Source of the DNA: Bombyx mori
Lineage: Eukaryota; Arthropoda; Insecta; Lepidoptera; Bombycidae
Direction of reading: 5' to 3'
NCBI RefSeq assembly: GCF_030269925.1
Contig: NC_085130.1
Span: 880,501 to 944,500 of the forward strand
Length of the DNA stretch: 64,000 nucleotides
The notes under the pieces were generated by a model, which ran no database searches, had not been told where the DNA came from, and saw only the letters and a program-made list of their open reading frames with translations. Shown piece after piece: positions 52,601-58,259 of this stretch (position 1 is its first letter; the number at the start of each line of letters is the position of its first letter). The position numbers were made by a program, and so were the translations under genes.

Positions 52601-54136
52601 TAACTACCTCTAGTGGTTGTGATGTAATCGCGGCAGTTGTCATTGACACTATATTTTTCTTAGTCATAACAACTAGCTCGCCTTTGTCGTTAGTGATTCT
52701 GTCGTATTGAGTTTCGTTATCTTGCTTTTTAATCTCTTCAGTTTCAGTTTCGGTCGAAGCTGTTTGGTTTTTAGCTTCTGTAACTGTTTCTGGTAGTTTT
52801 GAATCGTCCTTCTCAGAGCTCGAACTTTTTTGTGGCTTACTCTTTTCTTTTAGTGAATCCTTTTTTATTCCAACTTCGTTTACTTTGCCATTCGGTTGCG
52901 ATTTTTCTGTTAAATCCTTTTTACTATTAGTCTTTTTCAGTGGCGGTTTTTCGTTTAGTGTTTTACTGCTGGGAGTTCTAGTGAGGCTTTTAATACTACT
53001 AGTTCTGCTTATAGGCTTTTTTGGTTCAGGCTTGGAAACGGTAGTTTTTGAAACAGTTTTGTTGCTTGATGTTCGATTTACAGTTTTTGCAGGAGGAGGT
53101 TTAACTGTGGTTTTTGTACGTTTTTCAGGACTTGGATCCCTACTGACTGATCTGCTAGGCTGTCTAGAATTCAATCTAGACGAAACAGGTGTATTATCAG
53201 CTGTTTTGGTCGCTTTCCTTGGTACTGTGGATGGTTTTGTTGGAGTCCTAGCCGAACTTGGCTTCGGGTCTTCTGTTGGGCTTTTGTTTGGTGTGCCAAC
53301 AATAGGGGAAAGCCGTTTGGCGTTAATAGTCTTATTTGAAGGAGGAGGTCCGCCTTTGCCTGGTGAAATCGGAGGTTTTCCTCTAATGTGAGCAGGAGAT
53401 ATGTCTAAATTCTGAGTACTCTTACTCATGCCTCTTTTGTCGTGAACCTGACTGCCTACTCTTATTGTCTCGTGGATGCTGCTTGTGCTGTTTGAAATGA
53501 ATCGTTGATTTTGATTTAGGCCATTCCCAATAAATCTTCTGCCGTTAGACATATCGCGTTTGGTTGTTCTAGTAGGAGACACAGAACTCTGTCTTTTAGG
53601 TATTTTGGAATTCTTAGGAGAACCGTCATTTGATTGCGGTTGTGATTTCGAAACTGTCCGAACCCTAGATCTGTGAGTGTTAGGTTTAGGCACTACATTT
53701 TCAACGTTCACAATAGTTTTATTACTCGAAGGAACATTTTGGATATGCAATATCGCCGCCGGAGAATTCGATCTAGATCTAAGCTTTAATCTACTTGGTG
53801 AATTAGTTCTGGAAGTAGATCTAGACCGAATTTTCTTATCTAAAATGCCCATTTCCTTAAGTAGAGCCTCTTCTTCTTCTTGTCTCATTTTTTCTGCTTC
53901 CGCTTCATGTTTTTCTCTATTCAACTCACTCAGTTCCCTTACTTCTTCTATGTTTTCTTTCAGAAAATTTCTGGGGGAGTGAGTTATATGGATTGGTGGG
54001 GGAAGAGTGACAGTTGCCATCTTGTCTATTCTTGGCAAGGAGTTCGTTCTTCTTCTGGGTGGAGAACTAGCTCTGGAGTTGGTTGCGGAGGTTTTCGGAG
54101 TGCTGTGTCTTGAAGTTTCTTCTCTAAAGCCTCGAC
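31561..54136 (-). CDS. stum: Stum-like mechanosensory transduction protein (SPEC3 domain), eight C-terminal exons, N-terminus missing
   Basis: Join, minus strand: 54136-51823, 41415-41019, 40208-39961, 38687-38561, 34456-34330, 33533-33453, 32649-32536, 31646-31561. All seven junction phases agree and give 1163 residues. The last 130 or so form a SPEC3 domain: [30 protein letters not shown] and [11 protein letters not shown], with two hydrophobic hairpins, then the basic end K-Y-R-K-L-R. Drosophila Stum is a membrane protein needed for mechanical sensing in proprioceptive neurons, with the same plan: long disordered N-part, C-terminal SPEC3. The first exon here starts in mid-codon, so more exons lie upstream. 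Role in the moth is inferred from homology. Confidence 0.9.
31703..32098 (-). repeat. Bm1-type SINE split by an RTE-like insertion
   Basis: Left part 31703-31754 (GATGGGTGGACGAGCTCACA, CCGCCTGGTGTT), right part from 31923 (GTGTTAAG...) to CCTACCAACAGTAATTAC. Lies in the last stum intron. Confidence 0.88.
31755..31922 (-). mobile_element. RTE-like LINE 3' end nested in Bm1
   Basis: Near-identical to the 3' part of the copy at 22168-22764 (TCGATAATCCTCAGTG, GGGTCGTGGCCTCCTCTAAT). GTGTT is duplicated at 31750-31754 and 31923-31927. Confidence 0.85.
32165..32390 (+). repeat. Candidate tRNA-derived SINE of Lepidoptera
   Basis: CGCGGGTTCGAATCC (32208-32222) is a good tRNA B box, followed by a non-tRNA body with AATATCTGTCAGTCTTTGGT and ACCTATAACACAGGG as in other lepidopteran SINEs. 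The acceptor stem and anticodon arm of a real tRNA cannot be folded. Confidence 0.45.
32536..32649 (-). CDS. stum: stum SPEC3 exon 3 (second membrane hairpin)
   Basis: Acceptor TTGATTGTTTCAG, donor ATCAC|GTGAGT. Reads [16 protein letters not shown] and [11 protein letters not shown], the most conserved part of SPEC3. Phase 1 in and out. Confidence 0.92.
32755..33002 (-). repeat. Bm1-type SINE
   Basis: TTTTATTGCTTAGATGGGTG to CCTACCACCAGTAAT, near consensus, same strand as stum, intronic. Confidence 0.92.
33068..33117. repeat. Degenerate CCTAAA-type short tandem repeat
   Basis: CTAAGCCTAAACCCAAACCC, then TAAACCTAAACACTAAGCCC. Resembles a decayed CCTAA-type array, inside a stum intron. Confidence 0.45.
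33453..33533 (-). CDS. stum: stum SPEC3 exon 2
   Basis: Acceptor TCTCTTCGTGTTCCAG, donor ATAG|GTGGGT. 26 full codons: [16 protein letters not shown] then [10 protein letters not shown]. Cys-rich end of the first hairpin and the polar loop. Confidence 0.9.
   Translation of the reverse strand, partial: GRSVADCSVSASAYRGLESTTEPDTE
33814..34272 (-). mobile_element. Non-autonomous Helitron, copy B, intact ends
   Basis: Minus strand: A|TCTATATATTAATACGTGAA ... stem TAGTCGAATTTCGACTA-type hairpin ... CCACTAG|T. Both ends obey the Helitron rules, with insertion between A and T. 459 bp, no coding capacity. Ends 57 bases from the donor of the next-upstream stum exon. Confidence 0.8.
34330..34456 (-). 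CDS. stum: stum SPEC3 exon 1 (first membrane hairpin)
   Basis: Acceptor TGATTTTCAAACAG, donor CTTG|GTGAGT. 42 codons, [14 protein letters not shown] then [22 protein letters not shown] and I-I-V-P-G-L. Phase 0 in, so it can accept any exon ending on a codon boundary. Confidence 0.92.
34572..34650 (-). mobile_element. RTE-like LINE 3' end fragment
   Basis: GCTTCCTCATTACTGAGGGT then CGTGACCACCTTGGTCCAGT matches the copy at 115-238. About 80 bp. Confidence 0.7.
34660..35990. other. stum intron sequence, nothing recognised
   Basis: Between the first SPEC3 exon and the candidate short-isoform exon. AT-rich. No repeat recognised. Confidence 0.4.
35994..36110 (-). CDS. stum: Candidate alternative first exon of stum (short isoform)
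   Basis: The ATG at 36110-36108 opens 39 codons ([18 protein letters not shown], ending D-I-E-E-V-E-I-E) that stop exactly at a donor, GAG|GTAGGT. Phase 0 matches the acceptor of the exon at 34456, 1.5 kb downstream. Spliced there, it would give a 174-residue protein made of a short basic/acidic leader plus the whole SPEC3 domain, like the short Stum proteins of vertebrates. The composition is protein-like in otherwise AT-rich DNA. No transcript evidence, and the leader is not recognised. Confidence 0.5.
36120..36855. other. stum intron sequence, nothing recognised
   Basis: AT-rich. It may hold the promoter of the candidate short isoform, but no clear TATA or initiator was found. Confidence 0.4.
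36860..37080. repeat. Copy of the GAAGTGAAACTT-ended repeat
   Basis: The right end, AAGAAGTTTCACTTC at 37064-37078, is the inverted terminus of the element at 25651-26085. ATAGATGGCG-type words also recur. The left end is not defined. Confidence 0.35.
37375..37612 (+). repeat. Bm1-type SINE
   Basis: Opposite to stum. CCCTTGTGAGTCCGCAGGTA through GGGGCAGCCGTTGTAACTAT to a tail of CAATTCAATAAAAAAAAA. The 5' end is diverged. Confidence 0.87.
37835..37960. repeat. Unclassified repeat shared with 60140-60268
   Basis: GGAGGGGGATAACACTTTTT, then ACGTGACGATTTATTACAGT and CCGCAGGCCGCGTCAAGAAA, align with GGGGGGATGACACTTTTTCC and CCGCAAGCCGCCTTAAAGAA in the second copy. Diverged pair, family unknown. 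Confidence 0.5.
38177..38302 (-). CDS. stum: Second candidate alternative first exon of stum
   Basis: An ATG at 38302-38300 opens 42 codons ([18 protein letters not shown], then [18 protein letters not shown]) to TCT|GTAATT, phase 0 at the donor, again compatible with the exon at 34456. The donor is weaker than average and the frame stays open 28 codons further, so it could also be chance or a separate small ORF. Confidence 0.28.
38393..38496 (-). mobile_element. CR1/L2-like LINE tail
   Basis: Inverted copy: TTGCCCTTGTAGGTAGACGA to AGCCAAGCCGCTGCCTACCG. Small internal deletion. Confidence 0.8.
38561..38687 (-). CDS. stum: stum Cys/Ser-rich exon before SPEC3
   Basis: Acceptor TCTATCATCAG, donor CCCGAG|GTTAGT. 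Begins S(split)[16 protein letters not shown], then a Ser/Lys-rich linker ending S-P-T-L-P-P-E. Phase 2 in, 0 out. The C-C pair and basic residues before the membrane domain could be palmitoylation sites (inference). Confidence 0.85.
38764..38997 (+). repeat. Bm1-type SINE
   Basis: Opposite to stum, beginning only 77 bases from the preceding exon's acceptor. TGGTGGTAGGACCTCTTGTG to CATCGAAGCAATTAAAAAAA, with a small internal deletion around 38877. Confidence 0.9.
38998..39085 (+). mobile_element. LINE 3'-end fragment (RTE-like)
   Basis: [10 protein letters not shown] and [15 protein letters not shown] recall the terminal residues of an RTE-like ORF. Short and diverged. Confidence 0.35.
39297..39540 (-). 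mobile_element. CR1/L2-like LINE 3' end
   Basis: Inverted. TTTTTATTGCCCTTGTACGC to ACCTCTGGAAACGCACTGTC, includes the end of the ORF (R-L-W-N-E-L region). Confidence 0.83.
39598..39760 (+). mobile_element. RTE-like LINE 3' end, old
   Basis: Reads T-L-M-D-Y-V-K-stop and then A-N-A-G-M-T-Y-D and A-D-P-I, a decayed version of the ending seen intact at 10392-10772. Confidence 0.5.
39961..40208 (-). CDS. stum: stum Cys-doublet exon with 7-residue repeats
   Basis: Acceptor CTCTCCACCTTTAG, donor ACGAG|GTGAGA. 82 full codons: [11 protein letters not shown], then I-I-C-C-G-R-N-Q-R, three imperfect repeats of N-(I/V/A)-A-(M/L)-(S/T)-x-A, then [10 protein letters not shown] and R-R-D-S-I-L-S-D-R. Phase 0 in, 2 out, matching both neighbours. 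The R-R-D-S type motif could be a kinase site (inference). Confidence 0.85.
40246..40381 (-). mobile_element. Helitron, short non-autonomous copy
   Basis: Minus strand 5' end A-TCTATACTAATATTATAA, then AGCTGAAGAGTTTGTTTGC. Inverted 3' part TTTTCCCGCGACTCCGTCCG. About 135 bp remain, 38 bases upstream of a stum exon's acceptor. Confidence 0.65.
40540..40800 (-). mobile_element. RTE-like LINE 3' end
   Basis: Minus-strand frame 40789-40556 reads [25 protein letters not shown] and [10 protein letters not shown], ending H-D-P-Q-Q-stop. Uninterrupted to its natural stop. Confidence 0.85.
41019..41415 (-). CDS. stum: stum Cys-cluster, charged exon
   Basis: Acceptor TTCTATTTGTAG, donor GGAAAG|GTATTT. 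132 codons: a Pro-rich start ([12 protein letters not shown]), then [12 protein letters not shown], a long Glu/Lys-rich stretch (about 50 residues, may be helical), and [11 protein letters not shown]. Phase 2 in (GG|A), 0 out. The exon lies 10.4 kb downstream of the large exon. Confidence 0.85.
41563..41812 (+). repeat. Bm1-type SINE
   Basis: TTACTGGTGTTAGGACCTCT through GGGGTAGCTGTTGTAACTAT to CATCTAAGCAATAAAAATAA. Intronic, opposite to stum. Confidence 0.92.
41986..42198 (-). mobile_element. Helitron, non-autonomous
   Basis: Minus strand 5' TCTATACTAATATTATAAAG then AAGAAAGATTTGTTTGTTTG. Inverted 3' end CTAGCGACCCGCCCTCGCTT. Both ends identifiable. Confidence 0.72.
42452..42471. repeat. 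(CA)n microsatellite
   Basis: CACACACACACACACACA run in a stum intron. Confidence 0.8.
42748..42992 (+). repeat. Bm1-type SINE
   Basis: TTACTGGTGGTAGGACCTCT to CCCATCTTAACAATAAAAC, opposite to stum. Confidence 0.92.
43010..43310. other. stum intron sequence, nothing recognised
   Basis: No repeat or protein-like frame recognised. Confidence 0.4.
43317..43542 (-). repeat. Bm1-type SINE, tail missing
   Basis: GGGTGAACGATCTCACAGCT to GAGGTCCTACCACAAGT. Its 5' end joins directly to an RTE-like fragment in the same orientation. Confidence 0.87.
43543..43690 (-). mobile_element. RTE-like LINE RT fragment
   Basis: Minus strand reads [15 protein letters not shown] and [10 protein letters not shown], a known RTE C-terminal signature (K-W-x-W-A-G-H). 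Truncated on both sides. Confidence 0.65.
44045..44222 (-). repeat. Old Bm1-type SINE remnant
   Basis: TGTTAAGTGGTTGAAGGCCA, CTTCGAACCGATACGCGTGA and GGCAGAAATAGACATGACAG keep the Bm1 order, strongly diverged. Confidence 0.55.
44238..44440 (-). mobile_element. BMC1-like LINE 3' end, inverted
   Basis: Poly-T then CTACCAAAGCTGATAAGCCT to CGAGAAACTCAGTGGGCTGT. 3' UTR only. Confidence 0.85.
44603..44920 (-). CDS. Unassigned coding-like frame in a stum intron
   Basis: An acceptor-like TCTAATATGATACAG is followed on the minus strand by about 105 open codons to TAA at 44603: [39 protein letters not shown]. Composition is protein-like in an AT-rich region. It does not fit as a cassette of stum: no acceptor gives the required phase, and its own possible donor would create a stop with the next exon. 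It may be a terminal exon, a nested gene or an eroded element. Confidence 0.3.
   Translation of the reverse strand, partial: DTEQDCVYITKRTPTEEIWQRLRVNIASSAFNCTFQMHRKKDTKTSTSEPTLNKLNIFNKATASDRKSNMESAIYSESTTYLTVNKTAIYVNNIQHGPNTEQFPW
44930..45840. other. AT-rich stum intron sequence, nothing recognised
   Basis: No feature recognised. Confidence 0.4.
45843..45968 (+). CDS. Small open frame, 41 codons
   Basis: AAAATGGC start context. Reads [19 protein letters not shown] and [10 protein letters not shown], stop at 45966-45968. Codon choice is protein-like, but it is short, antisense to stum and not recognised. Confidence 0.18.
   Translation: MATFVWWQRENDSKVPELFLSGVKLLDVREHSQGVTGLSVI
46080..46895. 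other. stum intron sequence, mostly unrecognised
   Basis: 46495-46560 faintly recalls an inverted Bm1 (CTTACGGTCTATCTGGAACT). Otherwise nothing. Confidence 0.35.
46900..47135 (-). mobile_element. RTE-like LINE 3' end
   Basis: Ends CGTATTCCTCAGTTCTGAGG (inverted), as in other RTE-like tails. Minus-strand translation includes K-V-E-G-K-R-S-R-G and W-S-N-Q-I-K-type residues, with changes from the consensus. Confidence 0.65.
47500..47960. other. stum intron sequence, nothing recognised
   Basis: Contains a short (GT)n run at about 47836-47848. Otherwise featureless. Confidence 0.4.
47965..48200. repeat. Dispersed inverted-repeat element, copy 3
   Basis: AATACGCTTTTATTAGCTCC at the left and TTTCTATAAAAGCGTATTTT at the right are inverted ends. 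The interior matches copy 2 (5800-5998) in reverse orientation, including TTTTGACCCCCTTCAAAACG and GGACCGATGACAATTCAATA. Confidence 0.6.
48652..48970. repeat. Unclassified interspersed repeat
   Basis: Starts CTAGATGATTACCGAGCTTT and ends TATACAAGAATTGCTCGTAT, AAAGGTATAAG, words I recognise from other lepidopteran repeats. Helitron-like by the CTAG start, but the class is uncertain. Confidence 0.4.
49033..49277 (+). repeat. Bm1-type SINE
   Basis: ACATACTGGTGGTAGGACCT to CACCCATATAGGCAATAAAA, near consensus. Confidence 0.92.
49475..49532. repeat. Perfect 27-bp hairpin with 4-base loop
   Basis: Arms 49475-49501 and 49506-49532 are exact reverse complements around the loop AGTA. The core word is GAAAACCAAAAGTTATAA. 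Such a perfect palindrome is either young or under selection. Confidence 0.85.
49587..49709. mobile_element. MITE, deletion derivative (family with 62737-62917)
   Basis: Ends CAGTGTGCTTAGTG and CACTAAGCACACTG are inverted. The interior GCCGCTAGGGGCGCTGTTCT and AGTTAACTTTTACGCTAT match the longer copy. The left arm lacks the AACGTT...GCGTAAAA part. Confidence 0.65.
49860..49925 (+). repeat. tRNA-like remnant
   Basis: CCGTTCGATACCCGTGCTGA contains a B-box-like word, and TAGTATGCTAATCAGCCAAG precedes it. No cloverleaf. Probably a SINE head or pseudo-tRNA. Confidence 0.25.
50176..50362 (-). repeat. Bm1-type SINE, 3'-truncated
   Basis: GATACTGGAGCCCATGGACA to GACTCAAGCCCTACCACCAG. Tail lost. Confidence 0.88.
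50681..50945. mobile_element. MITE with about 35-bp inverted ends
   Basis: ACATATGAGGCCGTCAGCGC and (reverse complement of the right end) ACATACGAGGCCGTCAGCGC, both followed by AAA and CCTAA, form the ends. Interior AT-rich, non-coding. TA on both sides may be the target duplication, pointing to Tc1/mariner or a similar group. Confidence 0.6.
50950..51815. other. stum intron sequence, nothing recognised
   Basis: Directly downstream (transcription sense) of the large exon. No repeat recognised. Confidence 0.4.
51823..54136 (-). CDS. stum: stum large disordered exon
   Basis: Acceptor TTTCCGTTTTGTAG, then GT|CGA... in phase 1, 770 full codons without a stop, donor GGAGG|GTGAGT. Residues about 60-100 are Glu/Lys/Leu-rich ([13 protein letters not shown]), probably coiled coil. 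What follows is basic, Ser/Pro/Thr/Lys-rich and disordered, with repeated S-R-(T/S)-x-S-P, R-T-S-S-x-K and T-P-S-S-K-T-L motifs. The last third is Lys/Glu-rich and helical in character ([18 protein letters not shown]). Such Ser/Arg/Pro repeats suit microtubule or cytoskeletal binding, but that is inference. Antisense open frames of 84-168 codons are shadows of this exon. Confidence 0.9.
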
Positions 54137-54500
54137 CTACAAAACGGAAACAATTATTTAAATTGCAAATTTATAATTGAGCTTAATTGTCTTTTGTAAT
54201 CAATTAATATTCATTTGTTATTTTCATAACTGGTTTGGAGCCTAATGTGTTGATGTTTCTGAAGACAAGACAAGTATTTAACTTTTATAGCTAACATTTA
54301 TATATCTTGAATACAAACAAGAATCCAAACTGCGCTGTGGCAACAGTGAGAACTTTCGATACAGAACAACAGATCAACGTTTTTTCTGTCACAAAGCACT
54401 CATGGGTCCGGTTTGAAGAATGGACCTTTATTATCCACCATTGAGACCTCGATCTCATGGATTCTGGTGATCACTAAACACCAAGTATATCATTCCAGCA
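54137..54500. other. stum intron sequence upstream of the large exon, nothing recognised
   Basis: No further upstream coding exon was recognised here or to the window end. Confidence 0.4.
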
Positions 54501-54504
54501 AGAT

Positions 54505-54757
54505 AGTTTTATTTATTTATTGCTTAGATGGGTGGACGAGCTCTCAGCCCACCTGGTGTTAAGTGGTTACTGGAGCCCATAGACATCTACAACGTAAATG
54601 CTCCACCCACCTTGAGATATAAGTTCTAAGGTCTCAAGTATAGTTACAACGGCTCCCCCACCCTTCAAATCGAAACGCGCTACTGCTTCACGGCACGGCA
54701 GGGTGGTGGTACCTACCCATGCGGATTCACAAGAGGTCCTACCACCAGTAATTACGC
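54505..54757 (-). repeat. Bm1-type SINE
   Basis: TTTATTTATTTATTGCTTAG to CCTACCACCAGTAATTAC, with a small deletion near 54696. Confidence 0.9.
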
Positions 54758-54825
54758 AAATTATGAATTAGACGCAATTATAAATTAACGCAAAAACAAA
54801 ATTAGACGACTGTTCCTTCTAAATA

Positions 54826-54872
54826 TCCCACCCACCTTGAGATATGAGTTCTAAGGTCTCAAGTATGGTTAT
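54826..54872 (-). repeat. Bm1-type SINE fragment
   Basis: ATCCCACCCACCTTGAGATA, then TGAGTTCTAAGGTCTCAAGT. A 47-bp middle piece joined to the next feature. Confidence 0.7.
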
Positions 54873-55045
54873 AATAGTAAAATTGCGTTCAGTCCTTCGG
54901 ACCTTACCACGAAACGGGGAAACTCTTCCCGGCTTAATCTCCACGGGAAGAGAGCGAGGACTGCTTGGACGGGAGGCGGCGGGAGGGTCAGCTAATATCG
55001 CGAATGACTTCTCTGTCTTTCTCTTCGCTGTTGACACGACTCTGT
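54873..55045 (-). other. Coding-like frame of unknown origin fused to a Bm1 piece
   Basis: Minus-strand frame: V-S-T-A-K-R-K-T-E-K-S-F-A-I, A-D-P-P-A-A-S-R-P-S-S-P-R-S, P-V-E-I-K-P-G-R-V-S-P-F-R-G-K-V. Pro/Ser/Arg-rich, GC-rich for this region. It continues without a break into the Bm1 fragment, so it is probably part of a composite repeat, but an exon remnant is possible. Not recognised. Confidence 0.25.
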
Positions 55046-55079
55046 GGAAGAAGGATATGTCGTATTAGAAAACTGGTGC

Positions 55080-55690
55080 ATTATTTTGAAATTATTGAAA
55101 GGCTTTCCGTTCTAAAGGTATTTAAACCACAAGATTAAGCAAATTAAGGTTGATAATGATCTACTTATAATTGTTAATTATTGAATTGAAATTGATTGAA
55201 AGTAATTGCCCGGTATTTAAGGCAAAATTAAATAAATGACAAATCAAGACGAATATATTTTGATGCCAGACATTGTTCAATTTGTCAAAAAATAATTACT
55301 ACTTCTGCGGTATGGACAGCATAACAGTAGTATTTGAATTAAACTACTTTTCATATTTTACTTTCAATGTCGCAATGTAATTACAATTAAAACTATATAT
55401 GTATGCTATATGTATGTTGTATCAGTGTATCGATATATTTATATCCTCGATATGAGCGAACACAGAGCTTGTAGCCTTTTCTTCTGGTGGCGATTACATT
55501 GCAATAACGCAATGTAACGTAACGGTAAAACTCCGTTAATCACTTAGCACTAGATGGGCCGTAAGCTAGTCCAACAACGTAAGTTAAAAAAATCCTTGTC
55601 CAACTTAACAGAGCCGTCAATGCTCATGCGTGGCCAGGAGTGTTCACGGTGAGCTCGTCTGACGATGACGTAAATAATGCGTCATTGATC
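55080..55690. other. AT-rich stretch, nothing recognised
   Basis: No feature recognised. Confidence 0.4.
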
Positions 55691-55693
55691 GAA

Positions 55694-55945
55694 TACTGGT
55701 GGTAGGATCTCTTGTGAGTCCGCACCGGTAGTTAGTAGGTTTCACCAACCTGCCTATTTCTGCCGTTAAGCAGTAATGGGTTTCGGTTTGAAGGGTGGGG
55801 CAGCCGTTGTAACTATATTGAGACCTTAGAACTTATATCTCATGGTGGGTGGCGCATTTACGTTGTAGATGTCTATGGGCTCCAGTAACCACTTAACACC
55901 AGGTGGGCTGTGAGCTCGACCATCCATCTAAGCTATAAAAAACAA
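55694..55945 (+). repeat. Bm1-type SINE
   Basis: ATACTGGTGGTAGGATCTCT to CATCTAAGCTATAAAAAACA. Confidence 0.92.
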
Positions 55946-55949
55946 AAAT

Positions 55950-56585
55950 ATTCAATATCTTGAAGCTCGCAGCTATTTGACCGAAAGCCGTGTATACTTT
56001 CATTTTGAAATAGCTTAGTTACTCAAGTATCATCATAATAATATATTAGTTGCTCTAGGTATACCACACTACAAGTGAATTCAATTTTAATTTCTCCGCT
56101 GAAAACTTTAGATGAGAAGTTTTAGGAGAGTTTTCAGCTGAGAGCCTATTTACCATTTAGGTTAGCCGTATGGCCCTTTCCCGACAAAGGCGATTAAGAA
56201 AAATTGTATTCATAGTCTGAGTGTATGAGCGTATCTTGTATGTTACCTACGCGCATAACGCACGAGAAAACATAGCTAGAGCTCGCTAAACAACGATTTA
56301 AAATATGTAGCTAAAACAAAAAGGGTTCTACAGGCCACTTAAAAAACAAACTAAATCGCATTCAGAGCATAAAAGCAGCAATACACAAATATTTTATTAT
56401 GAAATTAATGAGCTCGGGTGTTGCCAACGACGTGTTTGGTAAATCGGTTTTTATTGCCAGTAATTTGGCGCTATTTTCTGAAATGGTAGTTTTGTAACCT
56501 TGTACCACAATTATCGGTGAGATCCAAGATAACTTGCTGATTTAAAGTTTAGCTTATATGACAGAAGGAAGGTTTGAAATGGTGG
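55950..56585. other. Non-coding stretch, nothing recognised
   Basis: A short local palindrome (CCGCTGAAAACT / AGTTTTCAGCTG near 56096-56143) is present. Otherwise featureless. Confidence 0.4.
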
Positions 56586-56589
56586 TATA

Positions 56590-56745
56590 GCACTGCACTA
56601 CCTTTGGTTGACTGGTAGAGAACGCCTTAGGCATTAAGTCCGCCAATGTAAATTTTACATTTTTACATAAATAAATAAATATAGCGCATTGTGGTCCGTC
56701 CGGGTAGGTACCACCTCTCTTTCTATTTCAAGCCAGGTTTCGTGG
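56590..56745. repeat. LINE/SINE-tail remnant plus Bm1 scrap
   Basis: TGGTAGAGAACGCCTTAGGC, then ATTAAGTCCGCC, is a word shared by a common lepidopteran repeat tail. 56698-56725 (CCGTCCGGGTAGGTACCACC) is a Bm1 scrap. Confidence 0.4.
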
Positions 56746-56796
56746 GACATTCGATATTCAATAGAATTGGGTCTTAATAATATACATTTATTTTAT

Positions 56797-56828
56797 CTCT
56801 CTCTCTCTCCCTCTCTCTCTCTCTCTTT
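56797..56828. repeat. (CT)n microsatellite
   Basis: CTCTCTCTCTCTCCCTCTCT and on. Simple repeat. Confidence 0.85.
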
Positions 56829-57063
56829 GTAGCTATTTATCCTACATGGTGGTGGGATCAGCTTTCCTTATTCTACTCCTCCATTTCGCTCTGTCTTCAT
56901 TTTTATTATTATATATTATATGTCTACATTTATTTCAAGTCTAAATTACCAAAAACAATGTAATAAAAAAGATAGAAAATATCGAGGCTTGGAAAAGGTT
57001 ACCGACACAGCTATGCTTAACAGTGGCGATTCCATCAGTGATTGGTGTACACCAGCATCAGAC

Positions 57064-57475
57064 CTGCGCCACTTTGAGAAGGCGGCACGACATGAGAACC
57101 CTCTTGTCGTGGCCGCTGGAAACTACATACCCGATCCTGTAGACCGAATGGTAAACAGTCGACGTCGCCCAAAACACGTCATTACGGATCCTCCCGATCC
57201 ATTAACGGTGCTTTTAGGTACCTCAAGCACCGGTCACCGTCCTCGTCGAACTCGACGAAGGGCTCGTCGAGCGAATTAACCCATAGATACAGCCCTCTGA
57301 GTTTCTCACCGGATCTTCTCAGTGGTCGCGTTTCCGATCCGGTGGTAGATTCTGCGAAGTACTGCACTTGCTAAGGTTCGTGTTAGCAACGTCGTCAGGT
57401 TTGAGCCCCGTGAGCTCACCTACCAGTTAAGGTTACGCTGAAATAGCCTCTCAAGGCTATCAGCTTACATAGGAA
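57064..57475 (+). mobile_element. BMC1-like LINE 3' end with about 70-bp flanking duplication
   Basis: The frame reads R-H-F-E-K-A-A-R-H-E-N-P-L-V-V-A-A, P-D-P-V-D-R-M, R-R-R-P-K-H-V and T-V-L-L-G-T-S-S-T-G to a basic end at 57279, then the shared 3' UTR to GGCTATCAGC. AAAGGTTACCGACACAGCTA through AGCATCAGACC on the left (about 56994-57063) recurs, about 90% identical, at 57486-57551, as expected of a long target duplication. Confidence 0.85.
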
Positions 57476-57559
57476 ACAATAGGGAAAGGTTATCGACACA
57501 ACTATGCCTAACAGTGGCGATTCAATCAGTGATTGGTCCAGCATCAGACCGATCAGCTA

Positions 57560-57950
57560 TTCATTTCAATATATCAATAGTTTATGTTTTTACAAAAGTT
57601 TCTATTACATCCAAGATCCTTATTAAGTCTTTGAGGACATTGTTGAAGATGAAGGATGACATTGTGGCCTCTAAAGAATCCGCAAATAATTAATAAACAA
57701 GTGAATCAAATAAAATCGCGCCAAAAAAAAAACATAACACACTAAATTTCATAAATTCCTTTGTTAATGATTTATTTATTTAACGAGGTGTCCGAGTACT
57801 AATTAATGTCTTACAATAATTATTGTAATAATATGTTAATGTTTGTTGCATCAATATTTATGAATAAATATTTAAGAAATGTCGAATACGTGTTAATGTA
57901 TGAGTTTTTGTTGTATTAACCTACTCTAGTTCAGTAAGTACACGCTGGTT
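57560..57950. other. AT-rich stretch, nothing recognised
   Basis: No feature recognised. Confidence 0.4.
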
Positions 57951-58259
57951 CTGGCCCAGCGGGGTATTTCGAAGGGTAACCCACTCTAACCGGCGCCATC
58001 TAGGCGGGCTTCGGGCAGTCTGCCGACCGAGAGGGCTGGTGGTCGTGGCGCCGACGACCGCCAGTCCGGCGTCCCGAGGGGGAGGGTGATGGGAGAGATG
58101 TGCTCCGCACTAAACGCTTCACTTTCCCCCCTTTGCATTGTCATGAGTTCTGTCTCATGCGAGGTTTGGACATTGGTTGTTGAGCGACAGAAAGTTTTAG
58201 TCAATTCGACTCTGACATACCCCGCCCAGTATCCCCAGAAAAGAACGGAAGTCCGGCGA

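Noticed and set aside
52885..53391. 168-codon + strand open frame rich in Leu/Val/Phe
   Set aside because: It is the exact antisense of the Lys/Ser/Pro-rich stum exon. The apparent membrane protein is a codon-complement artefact.
54826..55060. Upstream N-terminal exon of stum
   Set aside because: Right strand and Ser/Pro/Arg-rich, but no donor in a phase fitting the 54136 acceptor was found and it is fused to a Bm1 fragment.
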